NCBI GenBank assembly: GCA_964342675.1
Contig: CAYFFR010000029.1
Coordinates: forward strand, 1-18,115
DNA from: MED-G82 sp964342675
GTDB lineage: Bacteria; Pseudomonadota; Gammaproteobacteria; Magnimaribacterales; D2472
Direction: 5' to 3'
DNA: 18,115 nucleotides
The notes under the pieces are model-generated. The model did no database searches, was not told where the DNA came from, and saw nothing but the letters and a program-made list of their open reading frames with translations. This document shows positions 1 to 7,662 of this stretch, in pieces. Within the stretch, counting starts at the first letter, position 1. Each line of letters starts with the position of its first letter. The translations under genes were made by a program, and so were the position numbers.

Positions 1-2
1 TT

Positions 3-251
3 GAATGGTATTGTAAGTATTATTTAGGCAGGAGGCATGAAGATGATGATCGTCAAATTAAAAGATGGCTAGCTTTCTGTGGACCTAATGGCAGATGGAG
101 AAACAGGATTTATAGTCAGATCTTTAAAGCTGGATGTGGGATAAAATTCTCTGATAAGGTGAGCATCAGGATACAACAGTCATTACTTCATTGGTCTTAT
201 TTGGTGAATGAAGATGATTATCTAATATGGAAACATAAGTATGTAAAATAG
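3..251 (+). CDS. C-terminal fragment of an unrecognised conserved-looking protein
   Basis: An open frame runs from the left window edge to a TAG at 249-251, giving 82 residues with no start codon visible, so the gene is truncated by the edge. The fragment is charged and aromatic-rich. It begins EWYCKYYLGRR, continues with an acidic HEDDD stretch and RQIKRW, then CGPNGRW, and ends with RIQQSLLHW and a short Lys-rich tail. The YYLGRR...RQIKRW...QSLLHW pattern looks like a real conserved protein rather than a chance frame, but I do not recognise the family. No signal peptide or membrane segment is seen in the visible part. It lies 79 bases upstream of the SDR gene on the same strand, so it probably belongs to the same glycan island. 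Function is unknown. Confidence 0.6.
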   Translation, partial: EWYCKYYLGRRHEDDDRQIKRWLAFCGPNGRWRNRIYSQIFKAGCGIKFSDKVSIRIQQSLLHWSYLVNEDDYLIWKHKYVK

Positions 252-330
252 ATTTTCTTTACTATTTTTATTTGCTAATTATTTAAAAATCTTCAATCAT
301 TAACTGAGAAAATTTAAACAAGGATAAAAA

Positions 331-1119
331 ATGCTAGATTTAAAACTAACTGGGAAGGTTGCAGTTGTCACTGGGGGTAGTTTAGGAATTGGAGAAGCTG
401 CAGTAAAGATGTTATCAGATCATGGTGCCCAAGTTTTCTTTTGCGCTAGAAACAAAGATGCTATTAACAAATTAGTTGAATATAAACCTGACTCTAAGCA
501 TGGATCAATTACAGGAATTATTGCAGATATGAATGATAAATCTTCTACTAATGATTTTATTGAATCAATTAAAAGTGAAGGAGATGTTGATATTTTAGTA
601 AATAATGTAGGTGCATCTCCATCTCGAAATTTTCTATACATGTCTGACGAAGACTGGCAATCACTTCATGAATTGAATTTATTATCAGCTGTTCGATGCA
701 CTCGAGCATTTTTACCTGGGATGCGAACAAAAAAGTGGGGGCGGATTGTTATGGTATCAAGTTCAGCTGGAAAATACCCTAGTGCTGCATTAGTTGATTA
801 CGGAGCAACTAAAGCGGCTATGATATCTATAGGTAAATCTCTAGCAAAGAAATATGGTAGAGATGGCGTTCTGACTAACTCTGTTTTACCTGGCTTAATC
901 CACACCGCAATGTGGGATAGAGCTGCAGGAGAGATAGCAAAATCTATTGAGTCTACCGCTAAAGAAGTAATTGCCAAGAATGGTCAGTCAGTACCTATAG
1001 GTCGATATGGAACATCTGAAGAAGTAGCTTCACTTATAGTTTTTTTATGTTCGGATTCTGCTTCATATATTAATGGTGCAGCTATAGAAGTTGATGGAGG
1101 ACAATCAAGCCATATTTAA
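331..1119 (+). CDS. SDR-family NAD(P)-dependent oxidoreductase
   Basis: This is a classical short-chain dehydrogenase/reductase of 262 residues, the usual length for the family. The Rossmann nucleotide-binding motif TGGSLGIG is at residues 14-21, the NNVG structural motif (NNAG in most members) at 91-94, and the catalytic Ser around 144 with Tyr157 and Lys161 in YGATK. The C-terminal EVDGG motif is also present. An Arg after the second strand (CAR, residue 40) would favour NADP(H), an inference from family rules. The ATG is preceded by an AAGGA ribosome-binding sequence about 7 bases upstream, supporting this start. The substrate cannot be read from sequence. Neighbouring sugar-nucleotide genes suggest a keto-sugar or nonulosonate intermediate (as with PtmA-type SDRs in flagellin glycan clusters), but a FabG-like acyl role is not excluded. 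Confidence 0.93.
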   Translation: MLDLKLTGKVAVVTGGSLGIGEAAVKMLSDHGAQVFFCARNKDAINKLVEYKPDSKHGSITGIIADMNDKSSTNDFIESIKSEGDVDILVNNVGASPSRNFLYMSDEDWQSLHELNLLSAVRCTRAFLPGMRTKKWGRIVMVSSSAGKYPSAALVDYGATKAAMISIGKSLAKKYGRDGVLTNSVLPGLIHTAMWDRAAGEIAKSIESTAKEVIAKNGQSVPIGRYGTSEEVASLIVFLCSDSASYINGAAIEVDGGQSSHI

Positions 1120-1139
1120 TCTATATCACTTAAATCTTA

Positions 1140-1145
1140 TATAAT
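1140..1145 (+). promoter_or_regulatory. Possible -10 box upstream of the glycan operon
   Basis: A perfect TATAAT lies in the 114-base gap (1120-1233) between the SDR gene and the Asp-box gene, the largest intergenic space in the window. Only a poor -35 match (TTAATC, 18 bases upstream) is present, and AT-rich DNA yields such boxes by chance. A start of transcription near 1152 would give a leader of about 80 bases. The rest of the gap is AT-rich with no convincing hairpin. Confidence 0.25.
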
Positions 1146-1233
1146 GCCCTACTACCCAGGACATGACACTGATATTTATATGTGTTTATTATTAAATTTT
1201 TTTATAAGTTAATTATTTGATCAGAATTTTAAA

Positions 1234-2262
1234 ATGAGATTATCAATCAATAAAGAAATTAAAAGTGAAATTGTTCACTATTATGATTCTAGATCAAAGG
1301 ATATGATTGCTAGCACAGGTAACCACTTCAAGATTACTTTGAATAAAGAAGAGTTTAATGTAAAGGTCCCTAATAAATCTATATTAATAAATTTTAGAAT
1401 TCTAAGACGACTATTGAGACTAGACAAATCAAATGCATTCTTTAATTACTCTAAAACAGGAGTAGTCATTATCTATTCATCAAGAATATATTTCTTTGAT
1501 CTTAACACCAAACATTTAAAATTTATTAATCAATTAAAACAGTGCAGATGTGTTCTGCATAACTCCATCTCAGTCACTCAAGATGGTATTTACTTTGGAG
1601 AGTATGGCAGAAATACAAGTCGCCAAGGAGTTCCAATTTGGTCTTCTCATGATGATGGTAAAAGTTTTTCAATTATTCATGAAGTTCCTCAAGGCAAGAT
1701 TAAACATATTCATGGTATTTATGATGATCCATATTCATCATCACTTTGGATAACTACAGGCGATAAGACTGGCGAATGTTTTTTAATCGAAGCTATTGAT
1801 CATAATTTTAAAGATCTTAAGTGGTATGGAGATGGATCTCAGTCCTGGAGAACTGTCTCTATTTTTTTTACAGAAGATAAGATCATTTGGATTATGGACT
1901 CGCCAAACATACTTCCTACACTTCAAATATTTGATAGAGAACTCAAGACTATTTCTTCTGGACAAAGCTTTGATGCACCAGTTTGGTATATTAAAAGGCT
2001 TGATGCTGGAGGCGCGTTAATTCAAACATCTATAGAGCCTGGAAAAGCAGTCACCACAAATAATTCCAAAATCTTTTATTCAAATAACTTCTTAGATTGG
2101 ACAGAAGTACATAGATTTAAAAAGGATATATTGCCTAAAATTCTGTTTAAATTTGGAGTGATTTCATTTTCAGATGGTTACCAGGACTTAAATAGCTTTA
2201 TTATCTCTGGCGAAGCATTAAAGGGCTTAGATGGCACATCTTTTGAGTGCTCAATTAATTAA
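1234..2262 (+). CDS. Asp-box (BNR/sialidase-like beta-propeller) protein of unknown function
   Basis: The 342-residue protein has no signal peptide or membrane segment and so is predicted cytoplasmic. A clear Asp-box (S-x-D-x-G-x-[ST]-[FW]) occurs in the segment WSSHDDGKSF near residue 142. A degenerate copy (YSNNFLDWTEV) lies near residue 285, and a repeated pattern of short beta-strands fits a sialidase-type propeller fold. The Arg triad and catalytic Tyr/Glu of true sialidases cannot be confirmed by eye, so enzymatic hydrolysis should not be assumed. Its TAA stop shares one base with the ATG of the formyltransferase gene (TAATG), implying translational coupling. Proteins of this type are found within polysaccharide clusters, usually without a known role. 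The ribosome-binding site is weak, and I see no better upstream start. Confidence 0.75.
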   Translation: MRLSINKEIKSEIVHYYDSRSKDMIASTGNHFKITLNKEEFNVKVPNKSILINFRILRRLLRLDKSNAFFNYSKTGVVIIYSSRIYFFDLNTKHLKFINQLKQCRCVLHNSISVTQDGIYFGEYGRNTSRQGVPIWSSHDDGKSFSIIHEVPQGKIKHIHGIYDDPYSSSLWITTGDKTGECFLIEAIDHNFKDLKWYGDGSQSWRTVSIFFTEDKIIWIMDSPNILPTLQIFDRELKTISSGQSFDAPVWYIKRLDAGGALIQTSIEPGKAVTTNNSKIFYSNNFLDWTEVHRFKKDILPKILFKFGVISFSDGYQDLNSFIISGEALKGLDGTSFECSIN

Positions 2263-3581
2263 TGAATAATATTTCTGTACCAAGACAAATAGGTGTGATT
2301 GATCCCGAACTTATGGATCAAATTTTTAAAGAGGTCCAGTCCGATTCTAAGCTAGGACAGCAATGGGTTGAAAAAATTAGACGTTTTATTTCCTATTACA
2401 ACCATAATTTAAAGAAAGTTTCTAGAAAGAGATTTGGAAAGAGCTATTTTGATCATCTTAAATGGTTTTATTTGATCATGAAATTTGCTACTGAAAAAGA
2501 ACTAGAGTCAAATAACATGCCCATGAACAATACATACCTTAATGCGTTGGTGGTAATAAGTTCAGCTTTAAGGCTAGATCAATCTAGTGAAGAAGCTTTA
2601 GAAGAGATACTCAAATTAATTGAATTAAAGCTTAAGAAAAATAAAAGTTTAGAAATATTTAAAAATGATCTAGGCAAAGAGCTTCCAGATGAACTAGATC
2701 ACTTGCATAAAGAGTCTAAAACACACAACGGAATAATTATTTTATGTCCTAGCCCCTATAGCTTATTTTCGTTAAGCATAGCTGGTGCTTGCAAAAAATT
2801 AGGAATTAAAATACATAAGATTTATATTTTAAGTTTTTCCATGAATCGATTCTTATTTGAGTTAAGAAGAGATGGTCTTAAGTTATTTGCTAAGCGTGTT
2901 TGGAGAAAACTCTTTGTTAGAGGAGATGAAAATAAAGTTACTACACATATCAGTTTGAAAAAACTATCCCAAGTTGTAACTTCATATAAAGATATTAGAA
3001 AATTTGCAAAGGCTAATGGCATTAAGTGCAAAACAGTGAATAGTTTTGCAGATATAGAGAGTATTGATAAATCTCTTAAGAATGTATTAACTATTTTTAC
3101 TGGCGGTGGGTTGATTCATGAGCAAACACTCAAGAGACTTCAAAATCATGTAATTAATACTCATATGGGCTTATTACCATATTACAAAGGCATGGATGTT
3201 GTTGAATCACCCTTGCTTGATGGAAATAATAATAGCATTGCGTTGCATACGCATCTTATGGTTAAGAAGCTTGATGCTGGTCCTTTGCTGACCTTTTTAA
3301 GGTTTGATCCAGATGAATATAATTCATTAGATGAATTAAGAAATGAAATTGGGGGTATGATGCCTATTATATGTATTGACTCTTTATTGGGCTTACATTC
3401 TGGGAGGCTACACCCTATAGAGCAGAATCAAGATCAAGGAAAACAATGTTTCTTTGTAGCCAGCAAATTAATCACATTATTAGATAGAGTTCTTAAGGAA
3501 AGATATACAGAAATCAAGGATAATTCACTAAGAGAAAAGAATACGAGGATTTATAATAACTTTTTGGAACTTTTCTCATAA
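2262..3581 (+). CDS. Formyltransferase-family protein with extra N-terminal domain
   Basis: The 439-residue protein carries a formyltransferase (Fmt/GART/ArnA-N-type) domain in its second half. The folate-enzyme catalytic triad is visible: Asn299 and His301 in NTHMGLLPYYKG, and Asp338 in KKLDAGP. A later Q-x-x-G-K-x-x-F motif near 390-397 is also typical. In this family N10-formyltetrahydrofolate donates a formyl group to a primary amine. In a sugar cluster the likely acceptor is an amino sugar, as in VioF or the N-formyl dTDP-sugar enzymes, but that is inference. Residues 1-150 are helix-rich, charged and unrecognised, and the segment at about 156-190 looks like the start of the Rossmann-like formyltransferase fold. 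The gene overlaps the upstream gene by one base and is followed 6 bases later by the next. Confidence 0.85.
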   Translation: MNNISVPRQIGVIDPELMDQIFKEVQSDSKLGQQWVEKIRRFISYYNHNLKKVSRKRFGKSYFDHLKWFYLIMKFATEKELESNNMPMNNTYLNALVVISSALRLDQSSEEALEEILKLIELKLKKNKSLEIFKNDLGKELPDELDHLHKESKTHNGIIILCPSPYSLFSLSIAGACKKLGIKIHKIYILSFSMNRFLFELRRDGLKLFAKRVWRKLFVRGDENKVTTHISLKKLSQVVTSYKDIRKFAKANGIKCKTVNSFADIESIDKSLKNVLTIFTGGGLIHEQTLKRLQNHVINTHMGLLPYYKGMDVVESPLLDGNNNSIALHTHLMVKKLDAGPLLTFLRFDPDEYNSLDELRNEIGGMMPIICIDSLLGLHSGRLHPIEQNQDQGKQCFFVASKLITLLDRVLKERYTEIKDNSLREKNTRIYNNFLELFS

Positions 3582-3587
3582 ACACAT

Positions 3588-5174
3588 ATGTCAACAAAGA
3601 ATAGAAAAATCCTAGCAATAATACCGGCTAGAGGTGGGAGCAAACGGATACCTTTAAAAAACATTAAGGAGTTTTGTAATCGTCCTATGATAAGTTGGCC
3701 AATAGAAGTTTTAAAAGCTTCAAATTATGTAACAGACATCTTAGTTTCAACAGAAAGTAAACGCATTCAACAGATTGCAGAAGATTGGGGGGCAAGTGCA
3801 CCATTCCTTAGACCCAAAGAGCTCGCTGACGATCAAACTGGAACTAAAGAAGTGATTAAGCACGCGACAGAATGGTATGTTGAGAATATTAAAACACCAG
3901 ATCTAGTACTAACCATTTATCCAACAGCAGTCTTCATTGAGGAAGAAGATATAGAAAATGCTATTAATCTAATAGATGAAACTGGATCTTCAAGCATTGT
4001 TGCTTGCAAAGAGTATATTTATCCAATTCAAAGAGCCGTTTTCATTAACAAGGATCAGAAAATAGAAATGTTCCAACCTGAGTTTAGTCTTACAAGAACG
4101 CAAGATTGTGAGCCAGCGTATCATGATGCAGCTCAATTATATCTTTCAACTACTAAGCACATTCTGTCAGATGAAGATGAGTTTAGTAGCACGTCTTCAT
4201 CAATGTTAATTATCCCAAGACATAGAGCGGTTGATATAGACACCCCAGATGATTTTGAATTTGCTGAAAGGCTTTTTCAATTACAACTCTCAAAACAGAA
4301 AATGAACCGAATAGCAATTGGTACAGTGCAATTTGGAATGCCTTATGGGATAGCTAATCAAAAAGGTCAGGTTGATTATGATACAGCACAGAAAATAGTA
4401 TCTATTGCAGCAGACAATGGGATTGATACTTATGATACATCTATTTCATATGGTGAAAGCGAAGAGTGTTTAGGTAAAATTGGAATGAATAATAAGTTTG
4501 TTATAACTAAACTACCACAAATTCCAAGCGGCATATCTGATATACCAGATTGGATTTTCAGCCAGGTGAAATCATCACTATCAAGACTTAATGTGAATAA
4601 AGCTTATGGTTTGCTGTTGCATGACTCGTCTCAAATAGATGAGCTAGGGTTTATTTTTAATAATACATTTACAGATCTTAAAAAAGATGGATTAGTTGAA
4701 AAGATAGGCTTATCAGCATATACACCTGAAGAGATTTCAAAAGCATCTACTTTAATTAACTTAGATATAGTGCAAGTGCCTTTTAATGTAATAGATAGAC
4801 GGCTTATTCAATCTGGCTGGCTAAATAGACTTCATAATGCTGGAGTTGAGATTCATGCAAGGTCAATATTTCTCCAAGGTTTATTACTATTAGATAAACA
4901 TCAAATCCCTGAACCTTTTCAGAAATGGAATGATCTATGGTCAAGTTGGCATTCATGGCTTGATGAAAATGAGGTCTCACCATTAGCTGCATGTTTGCAT
5001 TATCCGTTATCTATACCTCAGATAGATAAAGTAATTGTAGGGTTAGACGGGATCAATCATCTAGAGGCATTAATTAATTCATTTGATCAAGACAATAGGC
5101 CGTTTATTTTTCCAGACCTTTCTTGTGAAGATGAACTGTTACTCAATCCCTCAAACTGGTCTACTTTACAGTGA
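3588..5174 (+). CDS. Fusion: PseF-type CMP-sugar synthetase + aldo/keto reductase
   Basis: Residues 1-230 form a complete CMP-nonulosonate synthetase (acylneuraminate/pseudaminic acid cytidylyltransferase). The nucleotide-binding motif IPARGGSKRIP is at 12-22, KNI follows, FLRPKELADD is at 73-82, and the metal-binding region DIDTPDDF at 216-223. This enzyme class couples CTP to a nonulosonic acid to give a CMP-sugar. Residues 239-528 form an aldo/keto reductase that begins with its own Met and the GTVQFGMPYG motif. Its full catalytic tetrad is visible: Asp283, Tyr288, Lys308 and His345. The linker is only about 8 residues, and both domains have normal length, so a real fusion is more likely than a sequencing error. 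The stop overlaps the next gene's GTG by 4 bases (GTGA). CMP-pseudaminate is the closest textbook product, but the true sugar is unknown. Confidence 0.9.
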   Translation: MSTKNRKILAIIPARGGSKRIPLKNIKEFCNRPMISWPIEVLKASNYVTDILVSTESKRIQQIAEDWGASAPFLRPKELADDQTGTKEVIKHATEWYVENIKTPDLVLTIYPTAVFIEEEDIENAINLIDETGSSSIVACKEYIYPIQRAVFINKDQKIEMFQPEFSLTRTQDCEPAYHDAAQLYLSTTKHILSDEDEFSSTSSSMLIIPRHRAVDIDTPDDFEFAERLFQLQLSKQKMNRIAIGTVQFGMPYGIANQKGQVDYDTAQKIVSIAADNGIDTYDTSISYGESEECLGKIGMNNKFVITKLPQIPSGISDIPDWIFSQVKSSLSRLNVNKAYGLLLHDSSQIDELGFIFNNTFTDLKKDGLVEKIGLSAYTPEEISKASTLINLDIVQVPFNVIDRRLIQSGWLNRLHNAGVEIHARSIFLQGLLLLDKHQIPEPFQKWNDLWSSWHSWLDENEVSPLAACLHYPLSIPQIDKVIVGLDGINHLEALINSFDQDNRPFIFPDLSCEDELLLNPSNWSTLQ

Positions 5175-7198
5175 TTGCAGCTATTGTTCAGGCAAGGCTA
5201 ACCTCAACACGGTTGCCAAACAAAGTTCTGAAAACCTTAGGTAACTCGACAGTAATAGGTGTAATAGTGGAGAGGCTTAAGCGCTCCAAGAAGATTGATC
5301 AAGTAATTGTTTCAATTCCTAAGAATGATGCAAATAAAGAACTAAGACAATATTTAGAACAACAAGGCTATGATTATCTTACTGGCTCAGAGGATAATGT
5401 CCTTGAACGCATTATCCTAACTGCACAAAAATACTCTATTGAAACTGTTATTAGAATTACCGGAGATTGTCCATTTGTAGATTCTGGTATGATCGATGAA
5501 TATATTGATTCATTTAATGAGTCTAAGTGTGACTATCTTAGTAATACAAATCCCCCAACATACCCTGATGGTTTAGATATTGAGATTATTAAGAGATCAA
5601 TCTTAGAGCAAATTAAGGATCAAATTACTGACAGCTTTGATTTGGAACATGTCACAACATTTATAAAAAAGAATGACCAGTTCAAGAAAATTAATGTAGT
5701 TAATGATAGTGATTTATCTAAACTTAGATGGACTTTAGATGAGTCTTCAGATTATGAAGTTATTAAAAATATCTTTAATCATTTTAAACCCAATATTTTT
5801 TTTAATTGGAAGGATATAATAAATTTATATAAAACTAATAAAGATTTATTTTTAGCAAACCAACATCTCACTCGAAATGAGACATCAAACATGAGTTCTG
5901 GTCAAAAACTATACAAGAAAGCTAAACAATTGATTCCAGGTGGGAACATGCTTTTATCAAAAAGACCAGAAATGTTTTTACCAGATCTATGGCCTGCCTA
6001 TTACAGTAAATCACAAGGTTGTTATGTTTGGGATCTTGATAATACTAAGTTTATTGATGTTTCAATTATGGGTGTAGGCACCAATACCCTAGGATATAAC
6101 AATAAAAGGGTAGATCAAGCTGTATTAAATACCATTAAAGCTGGCAACATGACAACTCTTAATTGTCCTGAAGAAGTTTATTTAGCAGAAAAGCTTGTTG
6201 AAATTCATCCCTGGAGTGAGATGGTTAAATTTGCAAGAACTGGAGGTGAAGCAAATGCTATAGCAATAAGGATAGCAAGAGCTGCTTCAGGTAAAGATAA
6301 TGTTGCTATCTGTGGATATCATGGTTGGCATGATTGGTATTTATCTGCAAATTTGGGTAGGTCTAAGGACTTGGACGGACATCTATTACCTGGTTTAGAG
6401 CCAAATGGTGTACCACGAAGCTTAAAAGATACCACATTCTCTTTTCAATATAATGACCTTAATCAATTAAAAGACTTGATTGCAACAAAAGATATAGGTG
6501 TTATCAAGATGGAAGTAATGAGAAATGACCCCCCCAAAGATAATTTCTTAGAACAAGTTAGAGATTTAGCTACTCAAAATAATATAGTTCTTATTTTTGA
6601 TGAATGCACGTCTGGTTTTAGAGAGACTTTTGGTGGTATCCATCAGAAGTTTAAAGTAGATCCAGATATCTGTATTTTAGGAAAAGCTTTAGGGAATGGT
6701 TATGCAATTACATCAATCGTTGGAAGAAGGGAAGTGATGGATTATGCACAGAGTAGTTTTATTAGTAGCACTTTTTGGACTGAACGAATAGGACCATCAG
6801 CAGCCCTAGAGTCTTTAAATGTTATGCAAGATATTAAGTCATGGGAATTTCTCACTAAAACAGGCCAATATGTAAAGCAAGAATGGCAAAAAATATTTAA
6901 TTCCTATAATTTAGATTTTAAAATATCTGGAATAGATCCACTGCCAGTCTTTTCATCAGAAGATAAAAATTTTATGAAATACAAGACCCTTATAACTTAT
7001 GAGATGCTTCAAAGGGGTTTCTTGGCATCAAATGCTTTATATATTTGCACTGAACATTCTAAAGAAATTATGAACAAGTATCTTGAGAGCTTTGAAGAGA
7101 TCCTTTCAATTATTGCAAAATGCATTCATGATGATCAAGATATAGATTCTCTTATTGCATACCCTATTTCACATTCAGGATTTAGTAGACTTAATTAA
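5171..7198 (+). CDS. Fusion: SpsF-type nucleotidyltransferase + class III (GSA-type) aminotransferase
   Basis: Residues 1-231 resemble SpsF/CMP-KDO-synthetase-like nucleotidyltransferases. Motifs are AIVQARLTSTRLPNKVL at 4-20, GSEDNVLER at 72-80, RITGDCPFVD at 95-104 and YPDGLDIE at 131-138. Residues 241-675 form a full-length PLP-dependent class III aminotransferase of the glutamate-1-semialdehyde aminomutase type. These show the FARTGGEANA motif at 354-362, YHGWHDW at 383-389, the PLP-ring Asp477 in FDECTSGFR, and the Schiff-base Lys505 in LGKALGNG. Such aminotransferases near spsF genes are thought to act on sugar or nonulosonate intermediates rather than in haem synthesis. The start is GTG, overlapping the previous stop. 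An internal ATG at residue 241 coincides with the start of the second domain. The sequence suggests coupled amination and nucleotide activation, but the substrate is not determinable. Confidence 0.9.
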   Translation: MIAAIVQARLTSTRLPNKVLKTLGNSTVIGVIVERLKRSKKIDQVIVSIPKNDANKELRQYLEQQGYDYLTGSEDNVLERIILTAQKYSIETVIRITGDCPFVDSGMIDEYIDSFNESKCDYLSNTNPPTYPDGLDIEIIKRSILEQIKDQITDSFDLEHVTTFIKKNDQFKKINVVNDSDLSKLRWTLDESSDYEVIKNIFNHFKPNIFFNWKDIINLYKTNKDLFLANQHLTRNETSNMSSGQKLYKKAKQLIPGGNMLLSKRPEMFLPDLWPAYYSKSQGCYVWDLDNTKFIDVSIMGVGTNTLGYNNKRVDQAVLNTIKAGNMTTLNCPEEVYLAEKLVEIHPWSEMVKFARTGGEANAIAIRIARAASGKDNVAICGYHGWHDWYLSANLGRSKDLDGHLLPGLEPNGVPRSLKDTTFSFQYNDLNQLKDLIATKDIGVIKMEVMRNDPPKDNFLEQVRDLATQNNIVLIFDECTSGFRETFGGIHQKFKVDPDICILGKALGNGYAITSIVGRREVMDYAQSSFISSTFWTERIGPSAALESLNVMQDIKSWEFLTKTGQYVKQEWQKIFNSYNLDFKISGIDPLPVFSSEDKNFMKYKTLITYEMLQRGFLASNALYICTEHSKEIMNKYLESFEEILSIIAKCIHDDQDIDSLIAYPISHSGFSRLN

Positions 7199-7206
7199 TT
7201 TCTAAT

Positions 7207-7656
7207 ATGTATGAATCTCGCTTTATGGAGGCTGCATACGACCAAGCTTTAATAGCATTAAGGAACGATGAAGTGCCTGTAGGCGCAGTTGTTGTGCTTG
7301 CTGGAAAAATTATTGGAAAAGGCCATAATCAGGTGATTCGTAGCTGTTCGGTTGCTATGCATGCAGAAGTAGTTGCAATCAATGCAGCATCTCGTTTTAT
7401 TAGTAATTATAGGTTGGTAGGAGCTGATATTTATATTACTTTAGAGCCATGCCATATGTGTGCTAAAGCTATAATAGATGCAAGAATTGCAAATATATTC
7501 TTTTCAACTGTTGAACCAAAGACCGGCTGCATAGTCTCCATTGATAACTTTCTTGATAAAGATTTCTTAAACCATCAAGTGAATTACGCACATGGTTTTT
7601 TACAAAACAAATGCTCAGAATTATTAGTGAATTTTTTTAAAGATAAGAGAGCTTAG
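7207..7656 (+). CDS. tadA: tRNA-specific adenosine-34 deaminase
   Basis: The 149-residue protein matches TadA, which converts adenosine to inosine at the wobble position of tRNA-Arg(ACG). It shows the zinc deaminase signature HAE (His52, catalytic Glu54) and PCHMC (Cys82, Cys85). TadA-type features include DEVPVGAVVV near the N-terminus, NYRLVGADIYITLEPC, KTG at about 105-107, and NHQV near 122-125. Length is slightly short of E. coli TadA because the N-terminus is compact, and the chosen ATG lies 8 bases after the preceding stop. Although transcribed with the glycan genes, it is a housekeeping gene and probably marks the boundary between the accessory island and the chromosome backbone. The alternative, a generic CMP/dCMP or guanine deaminase, fits the motifs less well. 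Confidence 0.92.
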   Translation: MYESRFMEAAYDQALIALRNDEVPVGAVVVLAGKIIGKGHNQVIRSCSVAMHAEVVAINAASRFISNYRLVGADIYITLEPCHMCAKAIIDARIANIFFSTVEPKTGCIVSIDNFLDKDFLNHQVNYAHGFLQNKCSELLVNFFKDKRA

Positions 7657-7662
7657 CTCTTT
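7646..7662. terminator. Candidate bidirectional hairpin between converging tadA and xthA
   Basis: AGAGC-TTA-GCTCT forms a 5-bp stem (extendable to 7 with a G-U pair) and a 3-base loop centred on the tadA stop codon. The two converging genes end only 4 bases apart, so the hairpin overlaps both gene ends. On the minus strand it is followed by a loose T-rich tract, while on the plus strand the T-tract is minimal. It is a weak candidate for shared transcription termination. Confidence 0.35.

Noticed and set aside
331..1119. Naming the SDR as FabG
   Set aside because: SDR motifs alone do not separate FabG from sugar or other SDRs, and no fatty-acid synthesis genes are adjacent.
1170..1205. T-rich stretch after the SDR gene as a terminator
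   Set aside because: Only a 4-bp stem with a long loop precedes it, which is too weak to call.
6528..6537. Run of seven C bases in AT-rich DNA as a phase-variation tract
   Set aside because: It encodes a conserved Asn-Asp-Pro-Pro-Lys stretch of the aminotransferase in frame, so it is explained by coding constraint.
5891..7198. Annotating the aminotransferase half as haem-biosynthetic HemL
   Set aside because: It lies in a sugar-nucleotide operon fused to SpsF, and class III aminotransferases of this type are common in glycan clusters; only the fold and PLP site match HemL.
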